Source: Arthrinium phaeospermum (Eukaryota; Ascomycota; Sordariomycetes; Amphisphaeriales; Apiosporaceae). Taken from it: a stretch of DNA of 64,000 nt. The notes under the pieces are model-generated. The model ran no database searches. It saw nothing but the letters and a program-made list of their open reading frames with translations, and was not told the DNA's origin. Both the position numbers and the translations under genes were made by a program. The stretch is from assembly GCA_006503535.1 (NCBI GenBank), contig QYRS01000012.1, positions 806,001 through 870,000 on the forward strand, given 5' to 3'. Position 1 is the first letter of the stretch. Every line of letters begins with the position of its first letter. Below are positions 1 to 12,655 of the stretch, piece after piece.

Positions 1-1159
1 AACCGCTTTTTAGTTTTAATTTAAATTTATTTAAAAAAAAAACTTTAATAAACGCGCTTTTAATTTATAAAGCTTAATTAAAGCGTAAGTATATATTAAT
101 AAAAATTAGTTATAACTTTAATTTATACCTTTTAAATTCCTTTTTAACCTTTTTTTAACCCTTAAAAAACATTTTTTTAAAGCTATTAATAATTAAAAAA
201 AATAAATTACAGTACAGTAGTAAATTATTTTAATAATTCTTATATAATACCTTTTTAACCTTTTTTAATTATTTATAATTAACGAAGATATTAAATAAAA
301 TAATTTATTTATATTATTAAAAACGAAGAGTTTAATAATATTATTTATGCTTGAAATTTTTATAATCCCTAATAATATATATATTTTTTATATTTAGTAT
401 AAAACTAAAGATAAGAAAGGTATATTATAACCCTTTAATATTTTTTTAACTTTTTTTTAACTTTTTTTAAATTAAATATAACGGCTATATAACTTTTTAT
501 TATTTTATTACTACTTTAATCCAACCTTTAAATTAAATATTTAAAGATACTTTAAAACGATTTAATAACGTTAAAAGAGTTCGAATTACTTCCTCGCCTA
601 TTTAAAAGAAGGTTAAATTAAGTTTCGATTCCGGTAAAGAGGTTTTTATTAAATAATAAAAACCCTTTTTTAAAACTTTCTTAAATTTTTTATTTTTTTT
701 ATATTTTATAATATAATTATATTATATATTATTTCTTTTAATAATAATACTTTAGTATTAATATTACTTTATAATATTAATTAATAGTTTTTTAAAGTAA
801 TTAAGTTACTTTTATAATATTAATTAATACTTTTATAAATTTTATAATAATAATTACGATACTTTTCGAAATACCTTTCTAACCTTTTTTAAAATCTTTT
901 AATTTAATAATTATTTCATAAAATAAAATTAATATTTAAAATAATATTATTATAATAATAATTAAATTTAAAATAATAATATATATAAAATATTTTAAAA
1001 ATAATAATATAAATTTAAAATATTTTTAATTTTAATTATATTTTAAAAATAATAATATAAATTTAAAATATTTTTAATTTTATTTATATTTTTAAAATAT
1101 TATTAAGAAATATAAAATATTTAAATTTAAATATATTTTTAATATAATTTTTTAATATA

Positions 1160-1640
1160 AATTATATTAATATTTAAAAACGTTTTTTATATTAAATTTT
1201 TATTTAAAATTATATATATTAATTTTTTAAAATTATTTTTAAATATAAATATTATATTTAATATTTAAAAAACGTTTTAAATATAAAATATATTAAATAA
1301 TATATTATTTAAATTTATAAAAACGTTTTTTAATATTAAATATATTATTTAAAATATTATATTATATAATATTAAAACGTTTTTAATATATAATATATTA
1401 TTTTTAATATTTAAAAACGTTTTTAAATATAATTTATATTATTTAAATATATTATTTTATATAAATATTAAAAACGTTTTTATTTATATAAAATATTATA
1501 TTTATACTATATAATTTTTAAAAAGTTTTTAAATATTTATATTATTTAAATATAATATATTTAATATTTAAAAACGTTTTTAAATATAAAAATAATTATA
1601 ATATAATATATATTTAATTTTTAAAAATATTTTTAAAATA
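1160..1640. repeat. Palindromic AACGTT repeat cluster, first
   Basis: About eight copies of a palindromic core, A(3-5)CGT(3-7), recur roughly every 30-100 bases in otherwise AT-only DNA. Flanking words such as TTTAAATATAAAATAT also recur. Immediately upstream (about 990-1,085) a roughly 40-base AT-rich unit is present twice. The same core recurs at about 3,020-3,175, 4,008-4,230 and 4,458 and forms a regular array at 4,690-5,200, so this is one dispersed satellite family. Confidence 0.6.
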
Positions 1641-2070
1641 TATTATTTATATATATTATTATTATATTTATTTGAATTTTTTTTTTAATATATATTATAT
1701 ATATTAATATAAGTAGTAAAGAATAATAGATAGTAATATAATTAGTAATAATTTTTATATTAAATATAGGTATTTTAAATAGTAAAGTTAAAAAAAGTTT
1801 TTAACGATAATAGATAGTAATATTAAGTTATTTTTTTATTATTTTTAATTATAGCTATTTATTATTCTTAACGGTATAAGGTTTAAAATAAACCCGGGGC
1901 TTTAATATTATGTTTAATTATTAAGAAAAGAATTATTCGTTCGTATTATATAGGTTTAAAATTTATCGAAAATTATTTATATTAAATAATAAAGTTTTTT
2001 AAAATTAATATAGTAAAAACCGATTTACGTAAGTTTTCGGAGAGAAAGCTTTTGAAAATAAATATAAATT

Positions 2071-2404
2071 TTTACGATATACGTTTATTTTTTAAAACTT
2101 ATAATTTATTTCTTTTTCTATTATTATATATATATACGTTATTTTTTTTATTTTAATCCTTTTATATTATATATATTTATAATATTATATTTAATACCTA
2201 TTATATATATTATAATATTAATAATAATAACGATTTACGATATACGTTTATTTTTTAAAACTTATAATTTATTCTTTTTCTTATTATATATATATATATA
2301 CGTTATTATTTTTTATTTTAATCCTTTTTATATTATTATATATTTATAATATTTTTATATTTAATACCTATTTATATATATTATAATAATTATTAATAAT
2401 AATA
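2071..2404. repeat. 163-bp tandem duplication in AT island
   Basis: A unit beginning TTTACGATATACGTTTATTT starts at 2,071 and again at 2,234. Both copies continue through the same landmarks in the same order (an AACTTATAATTTATT stretch, a TATA microsatellite, CGTTATT, TTTTAATCC, TTTAATACCTAT and AATAATAACGAT). They differ mainly in the lengths of AT runs. It is a head-to-tail duplication of about 163 bases with small length changes. Confidence 0.8.
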
Positions 2405-3505
2405 ACGATATTATATCGTACGCATTTATAAAAAGCGCCTTTAATAATTCTAATAAAGTCGGCGCCGTTACGTTAATAATTAAAATTTCAATTTCTTTTT
2501 AAAAAGCTTTATTTCCGCGATTATTATATCGTTTTTAATAAATTTAATTTTAAAGTATTCGAAACCGCGTTTAATAATATTTTTCGAATTATTATAGTAT
2601 ATAACTCTTTATATATACGATTTATAATATATAGGTATACGGCGGCGAAGATTATTATCGAAACTATTAAATAATAAAGGGTATATTTATATATACGAAA
2701 CGGGAATAAAGCTTTAAAAATCGCGGAGCTTAATAAATTTAACGAAGGCCGATACGATAAGATCGCGAATTAACTTAATTAATTAAAAAAAAGGTTATTA
2801 CCGATAAACGGGAAATAAATCGAAATTAACGAGTAATTTTTTATAATAAATATATTACTATCGATTTATTATTAATTAATTATTATATAATTAATTAACT
2901 TATATATTTATTTAATTTAATTTATTATATAAAAGGTAATAGGTTTTATATAATTTTTTTTTTATATAATAAATTAACGTCCTTTATAAAACGATATATT
3001 ATATTATTTAATATTAAAAACGTTTTTAAATATAAAATATAATTTTTTAAATATTATATATTATATATAATTTTTAAAACGTTTTTAAATATAAAATTAT
3101 TTAAATATTATATTTAAAATATTTTAATAATAAATTATAATATTTATATATTAAATAATATATATTAAAAACGTTTTTAATATTTATATATAATATAATA
3201 TTTAAATAATATATATTATTTATATAATTTTTAAAATTTATAATTTAATTATATATTTAAATATAATTTTTAATTATTATATATTATATTTAAAATTAAA
3301 ATATTATTTAATATTAAATATTATTTAAATATTATATATTATATTTAATTTAATATATTATATTTAATATTTAAAATAATTTTTAATTTATATAATTTAA
3401 TAAATAAATAATTAAATATAAGATATATATCGATTAAAAGTTTAAAATTTTTTTAAAAGCGTTATTTTTAATTTTTATTATAATAAGAACTAAGGTTTTT
3501 TATTA

Positions 3506-3568
3506 TATATATCGAATTAATATAATTAACGAATCGATTCGATTCGTAATTATAATTAATATATCGAT
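3506..3568. repeat. Imperfect 60-bp palindrome
   Basis: The two halves around ACGAATCGA|TTCGATTCGT are near reverse complements of each other and extend outward through AATTAATAT-type sequence on both sides. It is one of the few CpG-bearing places in this stretch. It may be a terminal inverted repeat junction or simply a hairpin left in a degraded element. Confidence 0.5.
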
Positions 3569-3924
3569 TAAATATATTTAATATTTATATAAAAAATTTA
3601 TAAAAATTATTATATTTATATAATATTAAATTTAAACCCGAAATTTAATAATACTGTTTATTTTAAATCTATAATTTAATTAATCGATTAAAAATTTATT
3701 ATATTTAATAAAAGTTTTATTTAATATTTTTATTTATATATTTATAATAAATTTAATATAATTTTTTTAACGTATTTTTAATTAATTACTAAATATTTAT
3801 TCTTTTAAATCCGTATTATTTTACGAAATTTATTTATTAAAACTAATTTAATTTAATTAATCGAATTATATAACGACCCCATTATAAAATAAAATTTATT
3901 TATATCCGGGTCGAATCGATAAAT

Positions 3925-3945
3925 AAAAAAAAAAAAAAAAAAAAA
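3925..3945 (+). repeat. A21 homopolymer
   Basis: An uninterrupted run of 21 A follows a CpG-containing stretch (TCCGGGTCGAATCGAT). Such a run could mark the 3' end of a retroposed non-LTR element, now ruined by RIP, with its body to the left. No coding sequence survives to test this, and an AT-rich background makes A runs less informative. Confidence 0.4.
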
Positions 3946-4689
3946 TATTTAAAAATATTTTAAATATATATTTATATAAATATATTATATATATATAAAT
4001 ATTAAAACGTTTTTAAATATATAATATTAATTAATATTTATTATATTTAATATTTAAAATATTTTAAATATAAATATAATATTTAAATTATATATTATAT
4101 TTATTTTTAAACGTTTTAAAATATAATATATATTATTTAATTTATTATATTATATTTAATATTTAAAACGTTTTTAAATATAAAATATAATTTTTAAATA
4201 TATATATTAATTTATTATTTACAAAACGTTTTATTATATTTAAATATATATTTAAAATATTTATAATAATAAATAATAATATTTATATTAATATAATATA
4301 ATATTTAAATAATATATATTATTTTTAATTTTTAAAATTTATAATTTAAATTATATATTTAAATATAATTTTTAATTATTATATATATTTAATATTTAAT
4401 TTAAAACTTTTTTAAATATAATTTATATTATTTAAATATTTATATTATTTTAATTTAAAAACGTTTTAAATATAAAATATAATATTTAATATTATATATT
4501 ATTTTAAATATTATATTTAAAATATTTATAATATAATAATAATATTTATATATTAATATAATATATAATATTTAAATAATATATTATTTATTTAATTTTT
4601 AAAATTTATAATTTAAATTATATATTTAAATATAATTTTAATTATTATATATTATAAATTTTAAAAACTTTTTTAAATATTTTATATTA

Positions 4690-5200
4690 TTTAAATATAT
4701 ATTATATTTAATATTTAAAACGTTTTTTTAAATATAAATATATTTTTTAAATATATTATATTATTTAATATTTAAAAACGTTTTTAAATATAAAATATAC
4801 TTTTAAAATATATTAATTATATTTAATATTTAAAAACGTTTTTAAATATAAATATTTTTTTTAAATATATTATATTATATTTAATAATTAAAACGTTTTT
4901 AAATATAAATAAACTTTTTAAATATATTTATATTTAATTTTTAAAACGTTTTTAATATAAAATATTTTTTAAAATATATTTATTATATTTATATTTAAAA
5001 ACGTTTTTAAATATAAAATATTTTTTAAATATAATATTATATTTAATAGTTAAAAACGTTTTTAAATATAAAATAAACTTTTTAAATATATTATATTATA
5101 TTTAATTTTTAAAAACGTTTTTAAATAAATATAATTTTTAAATATATATTATATTTAATTTTTAAAACGCTTTTAAATATAAATATATTATTTAATATTA
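4690..5200. repeat. Satellite array with palindromic core, ~56-bp period
   Basis: Nine successive units have CpG centres near 4,721, 4,779, 4,837, 4,894, 4,947, 5,002, 5,057, 5,116 and 5,168, a spacing of 52-59 bases. Each unit carries all or most of the perfect 18-bp palindrome TTTAAAAACGTTTTTAAA followed by ATATAAAATA and a TATATTATATTTAAT stretch. The CpG at the centre is kept in every unit although nearly all other C and G are gone. The array is the most regular structure in the AT island. Confidence 0.8.
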
Positions 5201-5689
5201 TATTATTTTAAATATTATTTTAAAATATTTTTAATAATAAATTATAATATTTATATTAAATATAATATATAATTTTAAATAATATATATTTATATAATTT
5301 TTAAAATTAATAATTTAAATTATATATTAAATATATTAAATATAATATTTAAATTTTAAATTTAAAATATATTATTTAAAAATATTTTAAATATAATATT
5401 ATATTAAAAACTTAAATTTTTTTTTTATATAATATAATTAATAATTATATTATTTTTTAAATTATATTATTTATAAATTTTATTTAATATTATTTTAAAA
5501 ATTTTTATAAATTTTATTAATATATATTAAAAATTAAATTATAAATAATTTTAAAATAATTATTTATTTTTATTATAATTTTTATATATAAAATTAAAAA
5601 ACGTTTTAAAATATATAATATATTATAAATTAATAATTTAATATTAATTTTTTTTTAATTTTTTAATTTAAATTTCTTTATTATTTTTT

Positions 5690-8600
5690 AAAATAAATTA
5701 ACTTTAAAAACGCGTTTATTTATTTTTTTATTTTTTATTTTTATCCTTTATTTTTTTATTTATATTTTCTCTTTTTTTTTATCTTTTTTTTTTTTATTTA
5801 TAATAGCGCGCTTTATTTAATTATAAAGCCTATTAATATTATTTAAAGTATTAATTTCGACCCTTTATTTAGCCGTTTAAAATTTAAATATACGCTTTCC
5901 TTTCCTTTTCTTTACTTTTTTATTAACCTTTTTTAAATTAAAATAAGCTTAAATAAAATATAAAAAAATTTATTACCGATTTAATTTAAAATTATTAATA
6001 AACGATATTATTACTTCTTATTTTTATCGTATATATATTTTATTCCTTTTTATTTTTTTTTTAACTTTTTTTTAATATATTTTTAAATTATATTTATATA
6101 ATTATACGCTTTAATTAAATATATTAAAAATATTTATATTATTATCTTTATTTTAAATTTTTTATTAATTAATCCTTAAAATTTATTTTTATAAATGTGA
6201 AATATATATTATTTTTTTTTAATACCTTTTATATCTTTTTTAATATTTAATTAACCTTTTTATTTTAAACTTTTATATCGATTTTATTATTCTTTAAATT
6301 CTTTTAATCGCTTCTTATTTCTTTTTAATAATATATACTCTATTTATTATCGAATCGAAACTTAATTATTTTATAATTTATATTTCTTTTATTAAATAAA
6401 ACGTAAACGATTATTTATTTTAATATTATTTCTTTTTTATATAATAATATTTATTAAAACACTCTTTTAAATTAAGCTTATAAAGTAATTATTATATTTT
6501 TAAACTTTAAATAAAACTTATTTATAATTATTTTTATTATTATATTTTTAATCCCTTTTTATTATTACTTTTTTTATTATTTTTAACTTTTTTATAACTT
6601 TTTAAAAGTTTAAATCTCGATTAATATAAAATTAATTTTATTTTTAAATAATATTAATATATTTCTTTTATTAATTTTATTAAATATATTAATTAAATCT
6701 ATATTTAATTCCCGTTTAAATTAATATCTTTATATTTATATTTAACCGATTTTTATTCCTTTTTCCTTTTCGAATTATTATTTATATTTTTAAGTTTTTT
6801 ACGTACCTACTCGCCGATTTTATACGATTATAATATATTTCCTTTTTTTATCCTTTTAAACTTTTATATATTAAATAAAACGAATTTTATAAAATAATTG
6901 AATATACCTTTTAATTAAAATAAAATTTTAATATTACTATTTAATTTAAATAAAGCTTTAATACCTTTTTTATTAAGCTTTTTTTTTTTATATATAATTT
7001 ATTAATAATTTATATAAATAACGGGTTTAAAATAATATTAAAATTATAATTAATATTATTAAATAATAAATAAATTTATATATTACTTTATTTTATATAA
7101 TTATTATTATTTTTTAATACTTTTTTAAACTTTTTATAAATCTTTTAATTATTTTTAAAAATTAAAATTAAATTTAATAAAATAAATAAATACCTTAAAT
7201 ATAAAAAAAAGAAATATATATTTTATAAGGAATTTATAACGTAATAATTATAATATTATTATTATATAATAATTTTTTATAATATATAATATAAAAAAGG
7301 ATATAAAATAATTTAAAAAAAAATATATTATATTATTTTAAAATTATAAAAAAAAAAAAAGAATTATAAAAATAATATAAAAAAAATAAGAAAAGGTTAT
7401 ATATAAAATAATTAAACCGCCCGGCTTTAATAATTTCTTTTAAAAAATAGGTTAAATATAAATAAATTATTAATAAAATTAAGAAAAAAAGAATTATAAT
7501 AAAATAATTTAATTAAAAAATTAAATATAATAAAAAGAAATATTAAATAATAATTTCGATATTTAAAAAAATTAATAAATAATTTATAAAAATTTTAATA
7601 AATATTATATTATAAAAGAGGTAATAAAAAAATACCTTTTATTATTGAAATCGGAGCTTATATTTAAAGTATAGGTTAAATATAAATATATTACTTTTTA
7701 ATAAGTAACGTTTTTTAAATAAAATAATATATATTAAAAAAAAGTTAAAAAAATAATATAGAAAAGAATAAAAATATTTTTATTTATTAATTATATTTAA
7801 TTAATTCTTTAAATATAATTAATATTAAATAGATATAATTATATGTTAAATTATATTATTAATATAATAATTTATAATTATATTAATTAAAATTATATAG
7901 TAAATTTATTAAAATTAATAATTAAATATATAAATTTAAAAATAATATATTAAAAAAGGTTTTAAAGAAATAAAAAGGATATATTTATAATAAAATAGCT
8001 TTTAATAATAATAAATTACGTTTATATAATTAATTTAATAATATAATAATTTAATAATATTATTATATAAGAAGAAATAATTAAATAGATTAATTAATTT
8101 TAAAAAGGAATAAATTAATTATTTTTATAATACTTTATAATTTTATAATAATTTAATTTTAATTTAAATAATATATTAAAAGTATATTAAAGAATTAAAA
8201 ATGAATTATAATAATATTAAATAAAAGTAAAAGGTTTATATATTAAATATAAAATAATTTATATTTATATTTTTTATAATTTAATTTTAATTAAAACTAT
8301 TATTTTATAAAATAAAAGATAAAATTAATTAATATAACGTTTAATACTTTATTAAAAATAACTTTAAAGTTAATTATAAAAAATTAAATATAATTTTTTT
8401 AAATAAGTAATATAGGTTTATATATTTTTTAAAAAATATTAAGGCTTAATAATTAACTTTAATTTATATTTATTAAAATAGCTTTAAAGTTATTTTTATA
8501 ATATATTAAAGCGGAGGAAATATTAAATTATTTATATAAAATAATAAAAATATTTTAAAGATTTTTTTAAATTTAAAAGTTTTAAGTATTAATAAAAGCG

Positions 8601-10800
8601 TAAATAATATAATAATTAATATAAATAAATTAAAAATAATTAAAAAAGGAATAAATATAAAATATATTTTAATTTAAAAATAATAATAATATAAATATAA
8701 TTTCGTTAATATTATTATTATTAATATATTTAAAACTTATATTTTTTAATATTTATATTATTTTTAAAGCTTTTAATTATTTTTTAAAAAAAATAAAAAA
8801 AAATTAATATTATCCTAATAGATATATTAAAGGTATTATAAAATTAAAAAGGGGTTAAAAAAGGGTTTAAAAAAAAAATAATAAAAGGGGTAAAATATAC
8901 GGTTTTTTATATATTTTTAAAAGTATAAAATTAATAATATAATATTAATATTAAACCTTAAAGGCTTAATAAAAAGCTTTAATTATAATATATACGATAA
9001 AAGTTAATATTAATAAAGTTTAAATAAAGATTTTTTAAAGATATAATATTAAAAAAGCGAAATAATTTATAATATTAAAAAAAGTTAAGAATATTTAAAA
9101 AAAGTTAAAATAAATTTATAAAAAGGTAATAAAAAATATATTAATATTAATTAAATTTTTTTATATTAATAATAATTTATTTAATAAATTAAATAATATA
9201 TAATAATAGAATATTATTATTTTAAATAAGATATATATAAGAATTAGAAATAATAAAGATAGTTTTATAAATATAAAATAAAGTTTTATATTATTATAAA
9301 AATAAAATATATTAAATATAAATTTAAAATAAATTAATTAATTTTTTATAATAATTATATTAATATATATCGATAAAAAATAATAAAAAAATTATAAATA
9401 AAGTTATCGAATTATTTAGGAGTAAGGATTAAAAAAAAAGCGATTACGTTATAATATTTATAATATTATAATTTAAAGATTTTAAAAAGTATTAAAAACG
9501 ATATACTTTTAATTAATTAATATAACGTATTATAAATATTAAATAATTAAAAGTTTTAAAAATAAATTAAAAAAGGGTTATTAAAAAGTAAATTAGTAAA
9601 TTATAAAGTAAATTAAAAGTATATATATAAATAGTTTAAATAATATATATAAATTAAATATATAATAAGCTTAACTTTTATAAAAAACCTAATATATTAT
9701 TAAGAAAATTAAAAATAATTAATAAAATAATAAAAGATTAAGAAAAAAAAGAAATATTTTTATAGTTTATAAAATGTTATATTTCTTATATATTCTTTTG
9801 AATAAATATAAAATTTTATTATAATTAAAATTTTATTTATATAAAAATAAATTTAATAATAAGTAAAAAATTCGTAATATTTAATATTAATATATTTTTA
9901 ATATATTTTTAATAAAGAATATTATTTAAAAGGAAATAAATATTTATATCGAGGATTTTAATATTAATAAGAATATTAAATAAAGGTAATTTAATTTAAA
10001 ATAAATAAGGAAGTAATTATAATAATTAAATAATATATATTAAAATTTAGAATAAAATAAGAAAGTTTAATATAAAAGGTATATAATAAATAAATATAAT
10101 ATAAAAAAGGTTCTTATTAATAATTATAATAAAAATTATATATAATTTTAAAAGTTTAATAATTATATTAAAAAACTTTAATAAAATAAAAAAATTAAAA
10201 AAGTTTAAAAATAATTAAAAAGTTATATAAAAGTAATTAAATAATTTAAAATTATTATATTTATTAACTTTTTAAAAAACTTAATAATATAATTATAAAG
10301 CGCGTAAAGCGTTTTATAATTAAAATAAAGAAATTATATATTTTAAATTAATAATAAATAAAAAAGAATTTAAAAATATAAAAAAAGAATAAAGAGTTTA
10401 TATAAAAAAAAGAAATTAATTTATATTAAATATTTTAAAAAAGAAAATGAATTTTTAAACGCGTTTAAAAAGAATATAAAGGGGTAAAGTAATATAAAGT
10501 TTTTTATTATTAAATATATTTAAAAACGCGTTTTTTAAATATATAAAATTTTTACCGCTTTATAATAAATAATAAACTTTATTTAATATAATATTTAGAA
10601 ATAGGAATAGTTTTTATTAATAAAATATTAAAAACGCGTTTTAAAAAAATAAAAAAGTTATATTAAAAAATATAATAAATAAATTATTTAATATATTATT
10701 TATTATATTATTTTTATTTACTTTAAATTAATAAGTAAATAAAAAAAAAGTATAATATATAACTTTACGCTAATAAAGTGGATATAAAAGCTATAAAGTA
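5690..10800. repeat. Degraded large element(s), strand-asymmetric
   Basis: From about 5,690 to 7,050 the plus strand is rich in T with scattered C. From about 7,150 to 10,800 it is strongly A-rich with scattered G and AAAGG/AAAAGG words. Coding strands are usually purine-rich, so the long right part may be the sense strand of a former retrotransposon polyprotein and the left part a different or inverted element. The motif AAAAACGCGTTT occurs near 5,705, 10,513 and 10,630, possibly an element edge. No protein motif is readable. Confidence 0.4.
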
Positions 10801-10827
10801 AAATATAATTTATATAATTAATTAATA

Positions 10828-11666
10828 CGACCTACTAACTCAGATAACCCAAGCGACCCACCTCAGCCGAGCTGTACACTGGGCCAATGGTAGAGGGGAA
10901 AAGGCCGCTGCGGTTGTCTGAAGATTGTGGCCGGAGGCAACGCCAATGCATAATACGTCGACGCTCGTTGTTCCATCTGGCCGCGCAAGGTGGAGCACAA
11001 AAACATCGTATGATTTCTCAGGATCGGCGACTTGTGTGAATTCGCCCGAGAGACGGATAGTCGGCCTTTTCCCGATAGTCGTCGGAAACCACTGTCGAGC
11101 TATCATCGAGCCTCGATCTTCGAGATGATGGGAAGGAAACAACCAGCTCTGTTTTCGGATCCGATCTTTTTTTACAAATCAACGGCCGCCCATTTGAGGC
11201 AGGCACCTGATGATCTGCCGCCGATTATTCAGGGTCCTTTGCGGCGAGTGCCGACCGCTGGGACCGCGCGCGATTGGCCAATGCAGGGTGGGCTATCCTG
11301 CATGCGGCAACACGCCATTTCGGGATACGTGGGCTGATGAGGGGAGGTCCAGCTGTTACCCACGCGCATCACACCATGAACATCCAGCCCGAAAATCAAG
11401 GAGGGACCTACCTCTAGCCAGCCGCATGACAGCATAGCTGTACGCAGGATGAGGCAAATTCGCTGATATAAAAGTTATGGGCATGCCGGCCATGGCTGTC
11501 GGGGACTGGAGGACTTGACTTCACTCTTCAGATATTCCCACGATCCCTGCTAGCAATAGCAACAACAACAACCGTTGCCAATCAACCAACACATACACCA
11601 AGATCTTCATCATCACCCCCTTTTATCTACCACACACTCAATCCCCCACCACAGTTATAGAGGAAA
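10828..11666 (+). promoter_or_regulatory. Upstream region of NmrA-like gene, TATA box at 11467
   Basis: Base composition becomes normal abruptly at about 10,828. No convincing coding sequence is visible in this 840-base stretch; the short frames lack coding character. A TATAAAA element lies at 11,467-11,473. The following sequence (about 11,540-11,660) is rich in CAACAAC and CACCA stretches typical of fungal 5' leaders. This is probably the promoter and 5' UTR of the gene starting at 11,667. Confidence 0.5.
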
Positions 11667-12655
11667 ATGCCCAAGTACGTCCTGACGGGAGCAGACGGCA
11701 AGCTCGGCAGCGCCGCCGCCGCGTTTGCCGCCGAGATTGCCAAACCCGAAACAAGCTCGTCTTCACATCGCACAAGCTCAGCAGCATCCCCAAGGAGAGC
11801 CTCGAGGCGTGGCAGGCCAAGGGCATCGAGGTGGCCGAGGCCAACTACGACGACATGGCCAGCTTGCTCGCCGTCTTCCAGGCGCCGAGGCCGTGTCCAT
11901 GGTGTCGACGTGGGCGTTTGGCGAGCGGCGGCAGCAGGCGGCGCGGGTGATCGAGGCGTGCAAGCAGTGCGGGGTGCGGCGCATCTGCTACACGTCGTTT
12001 GTGGGCGGGCAGGAGGTCGACAAGGAGGAGGACCTGCCCTTCCTGCCGCGCGACCACGCCCACATCGAGAAGCTCATCAAGGACTCGGGGCTCGAGTACA
12101 ACATCCAGCGCAACTACCTGTACGCCGACAACATCGCCGAGCTGTTTGTGCCCTGCTGGCAGTTCTGCGGCGACTCGTGGCTCAACAACACGCACCACGT
12201 CCGCGCCGCCTACGTGGCCCGCGACGACTGCGGCCGCGTGCTGGCGGCTTTGTTGTTGGGCCGGGGGCAGGCCAACAAGGTCTACCACGTGACGGGCCCG
12301 AGGCGGTGACGGACGGGCAGATCATGGACTGGATCTGCGACCAGACGGGCTACCAGTGCGAGTTTGTCGACATGCCCGACGCCGAGCTGCGCAAGTGGTG
12401 GGCCGCCAAGGGCCTGCCCGAGGGCGTCGACGGCGACTTCGGGACCTGCCCATGAAGCTCTGCATCGAGGACCTGCTCTGCTGCGGCGAGATGGTCGCCA
12501 AGGGCTACATGCTCGAGACCTCGGACGTCGTCGAGCGCCTCACGGGGCGCCGCCCCCTGCGCTTCCGCGAGACCCTCATGAAGTACAAGTCGACGTACCC
12601 CCAGGCCCAGGACACGTCGGACTGCGACCACGTCGCGAACCACTGCCGGGAATGA
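11667..12655 (+). CDS. NmrA-like NAD(P)-binding protein, frame-broken
   Basis: The start MPKYVLTGADGKLGS carries a dinucleotide-binding glycine motif (TGADGKLG). The body has the NmrA/isoflavone-reductase-like layout: SMVSTWAFGE after the fourth strand, CYTSFVGG in the substrate region, and an LEYNIQRNYLYADN helix. Such atypical SDR proteins are NAD(P)-dependent oxidoreductases or redox-sensing regulators in the cytosol; the substrate is unknown. The reading frame changes four times: near 11,748, 11,880, 12,299 and 12,443. At each place a homopolymer appears one base short (A, G, C and G runs). The 989 bases plus four lost bases give exactly 331 codons, about 330 residues, a normal family length. 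I therefore regard the gene as intact in the organism and mis-sequenced here. It ends with HVANHCRE. It is the first gene beside the AT island. Family sure, function unsure. Confidence 0.8.

Larger units (their letters stand above)
1..10827. repeat. RIP-degraded AT-rich island
   Basis: The whole block is overwhelmingly A+T and contains no open frame of 60 codons on either strand. TpG and CpA dinucleotides are very rare while CpG remains in many places (ACGT, CGCG, TCGA). That pattern is the signature of repeat-induced point mutation, which converts C to T mainly at CpA in duplicated DNA. The block therefore probably consists of ancient transposons and satellites, and may be pericentromeric, subtelomeric or an interstitial heterochromatic island. 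Slightly GC-richer remnants at about 2,410-2,830 and 3,480-3,920 may be former coding parts of elements, but no family can be recognised. The right edge is abrupt, near 10,827. Confidence 0.9.

Noticed and set aside
4690..5200. CRISPR-like periodic array
   Set aside because: Fungal RIP DNA; the spacers are as similar as the repeats and no cas genes exist.
11667..12655. NmrA-like gene as a RIP-killed pseudogene
   Set aside because: The breaks are one-base run-length changes, not C-to-T transitions, and GC content is high.
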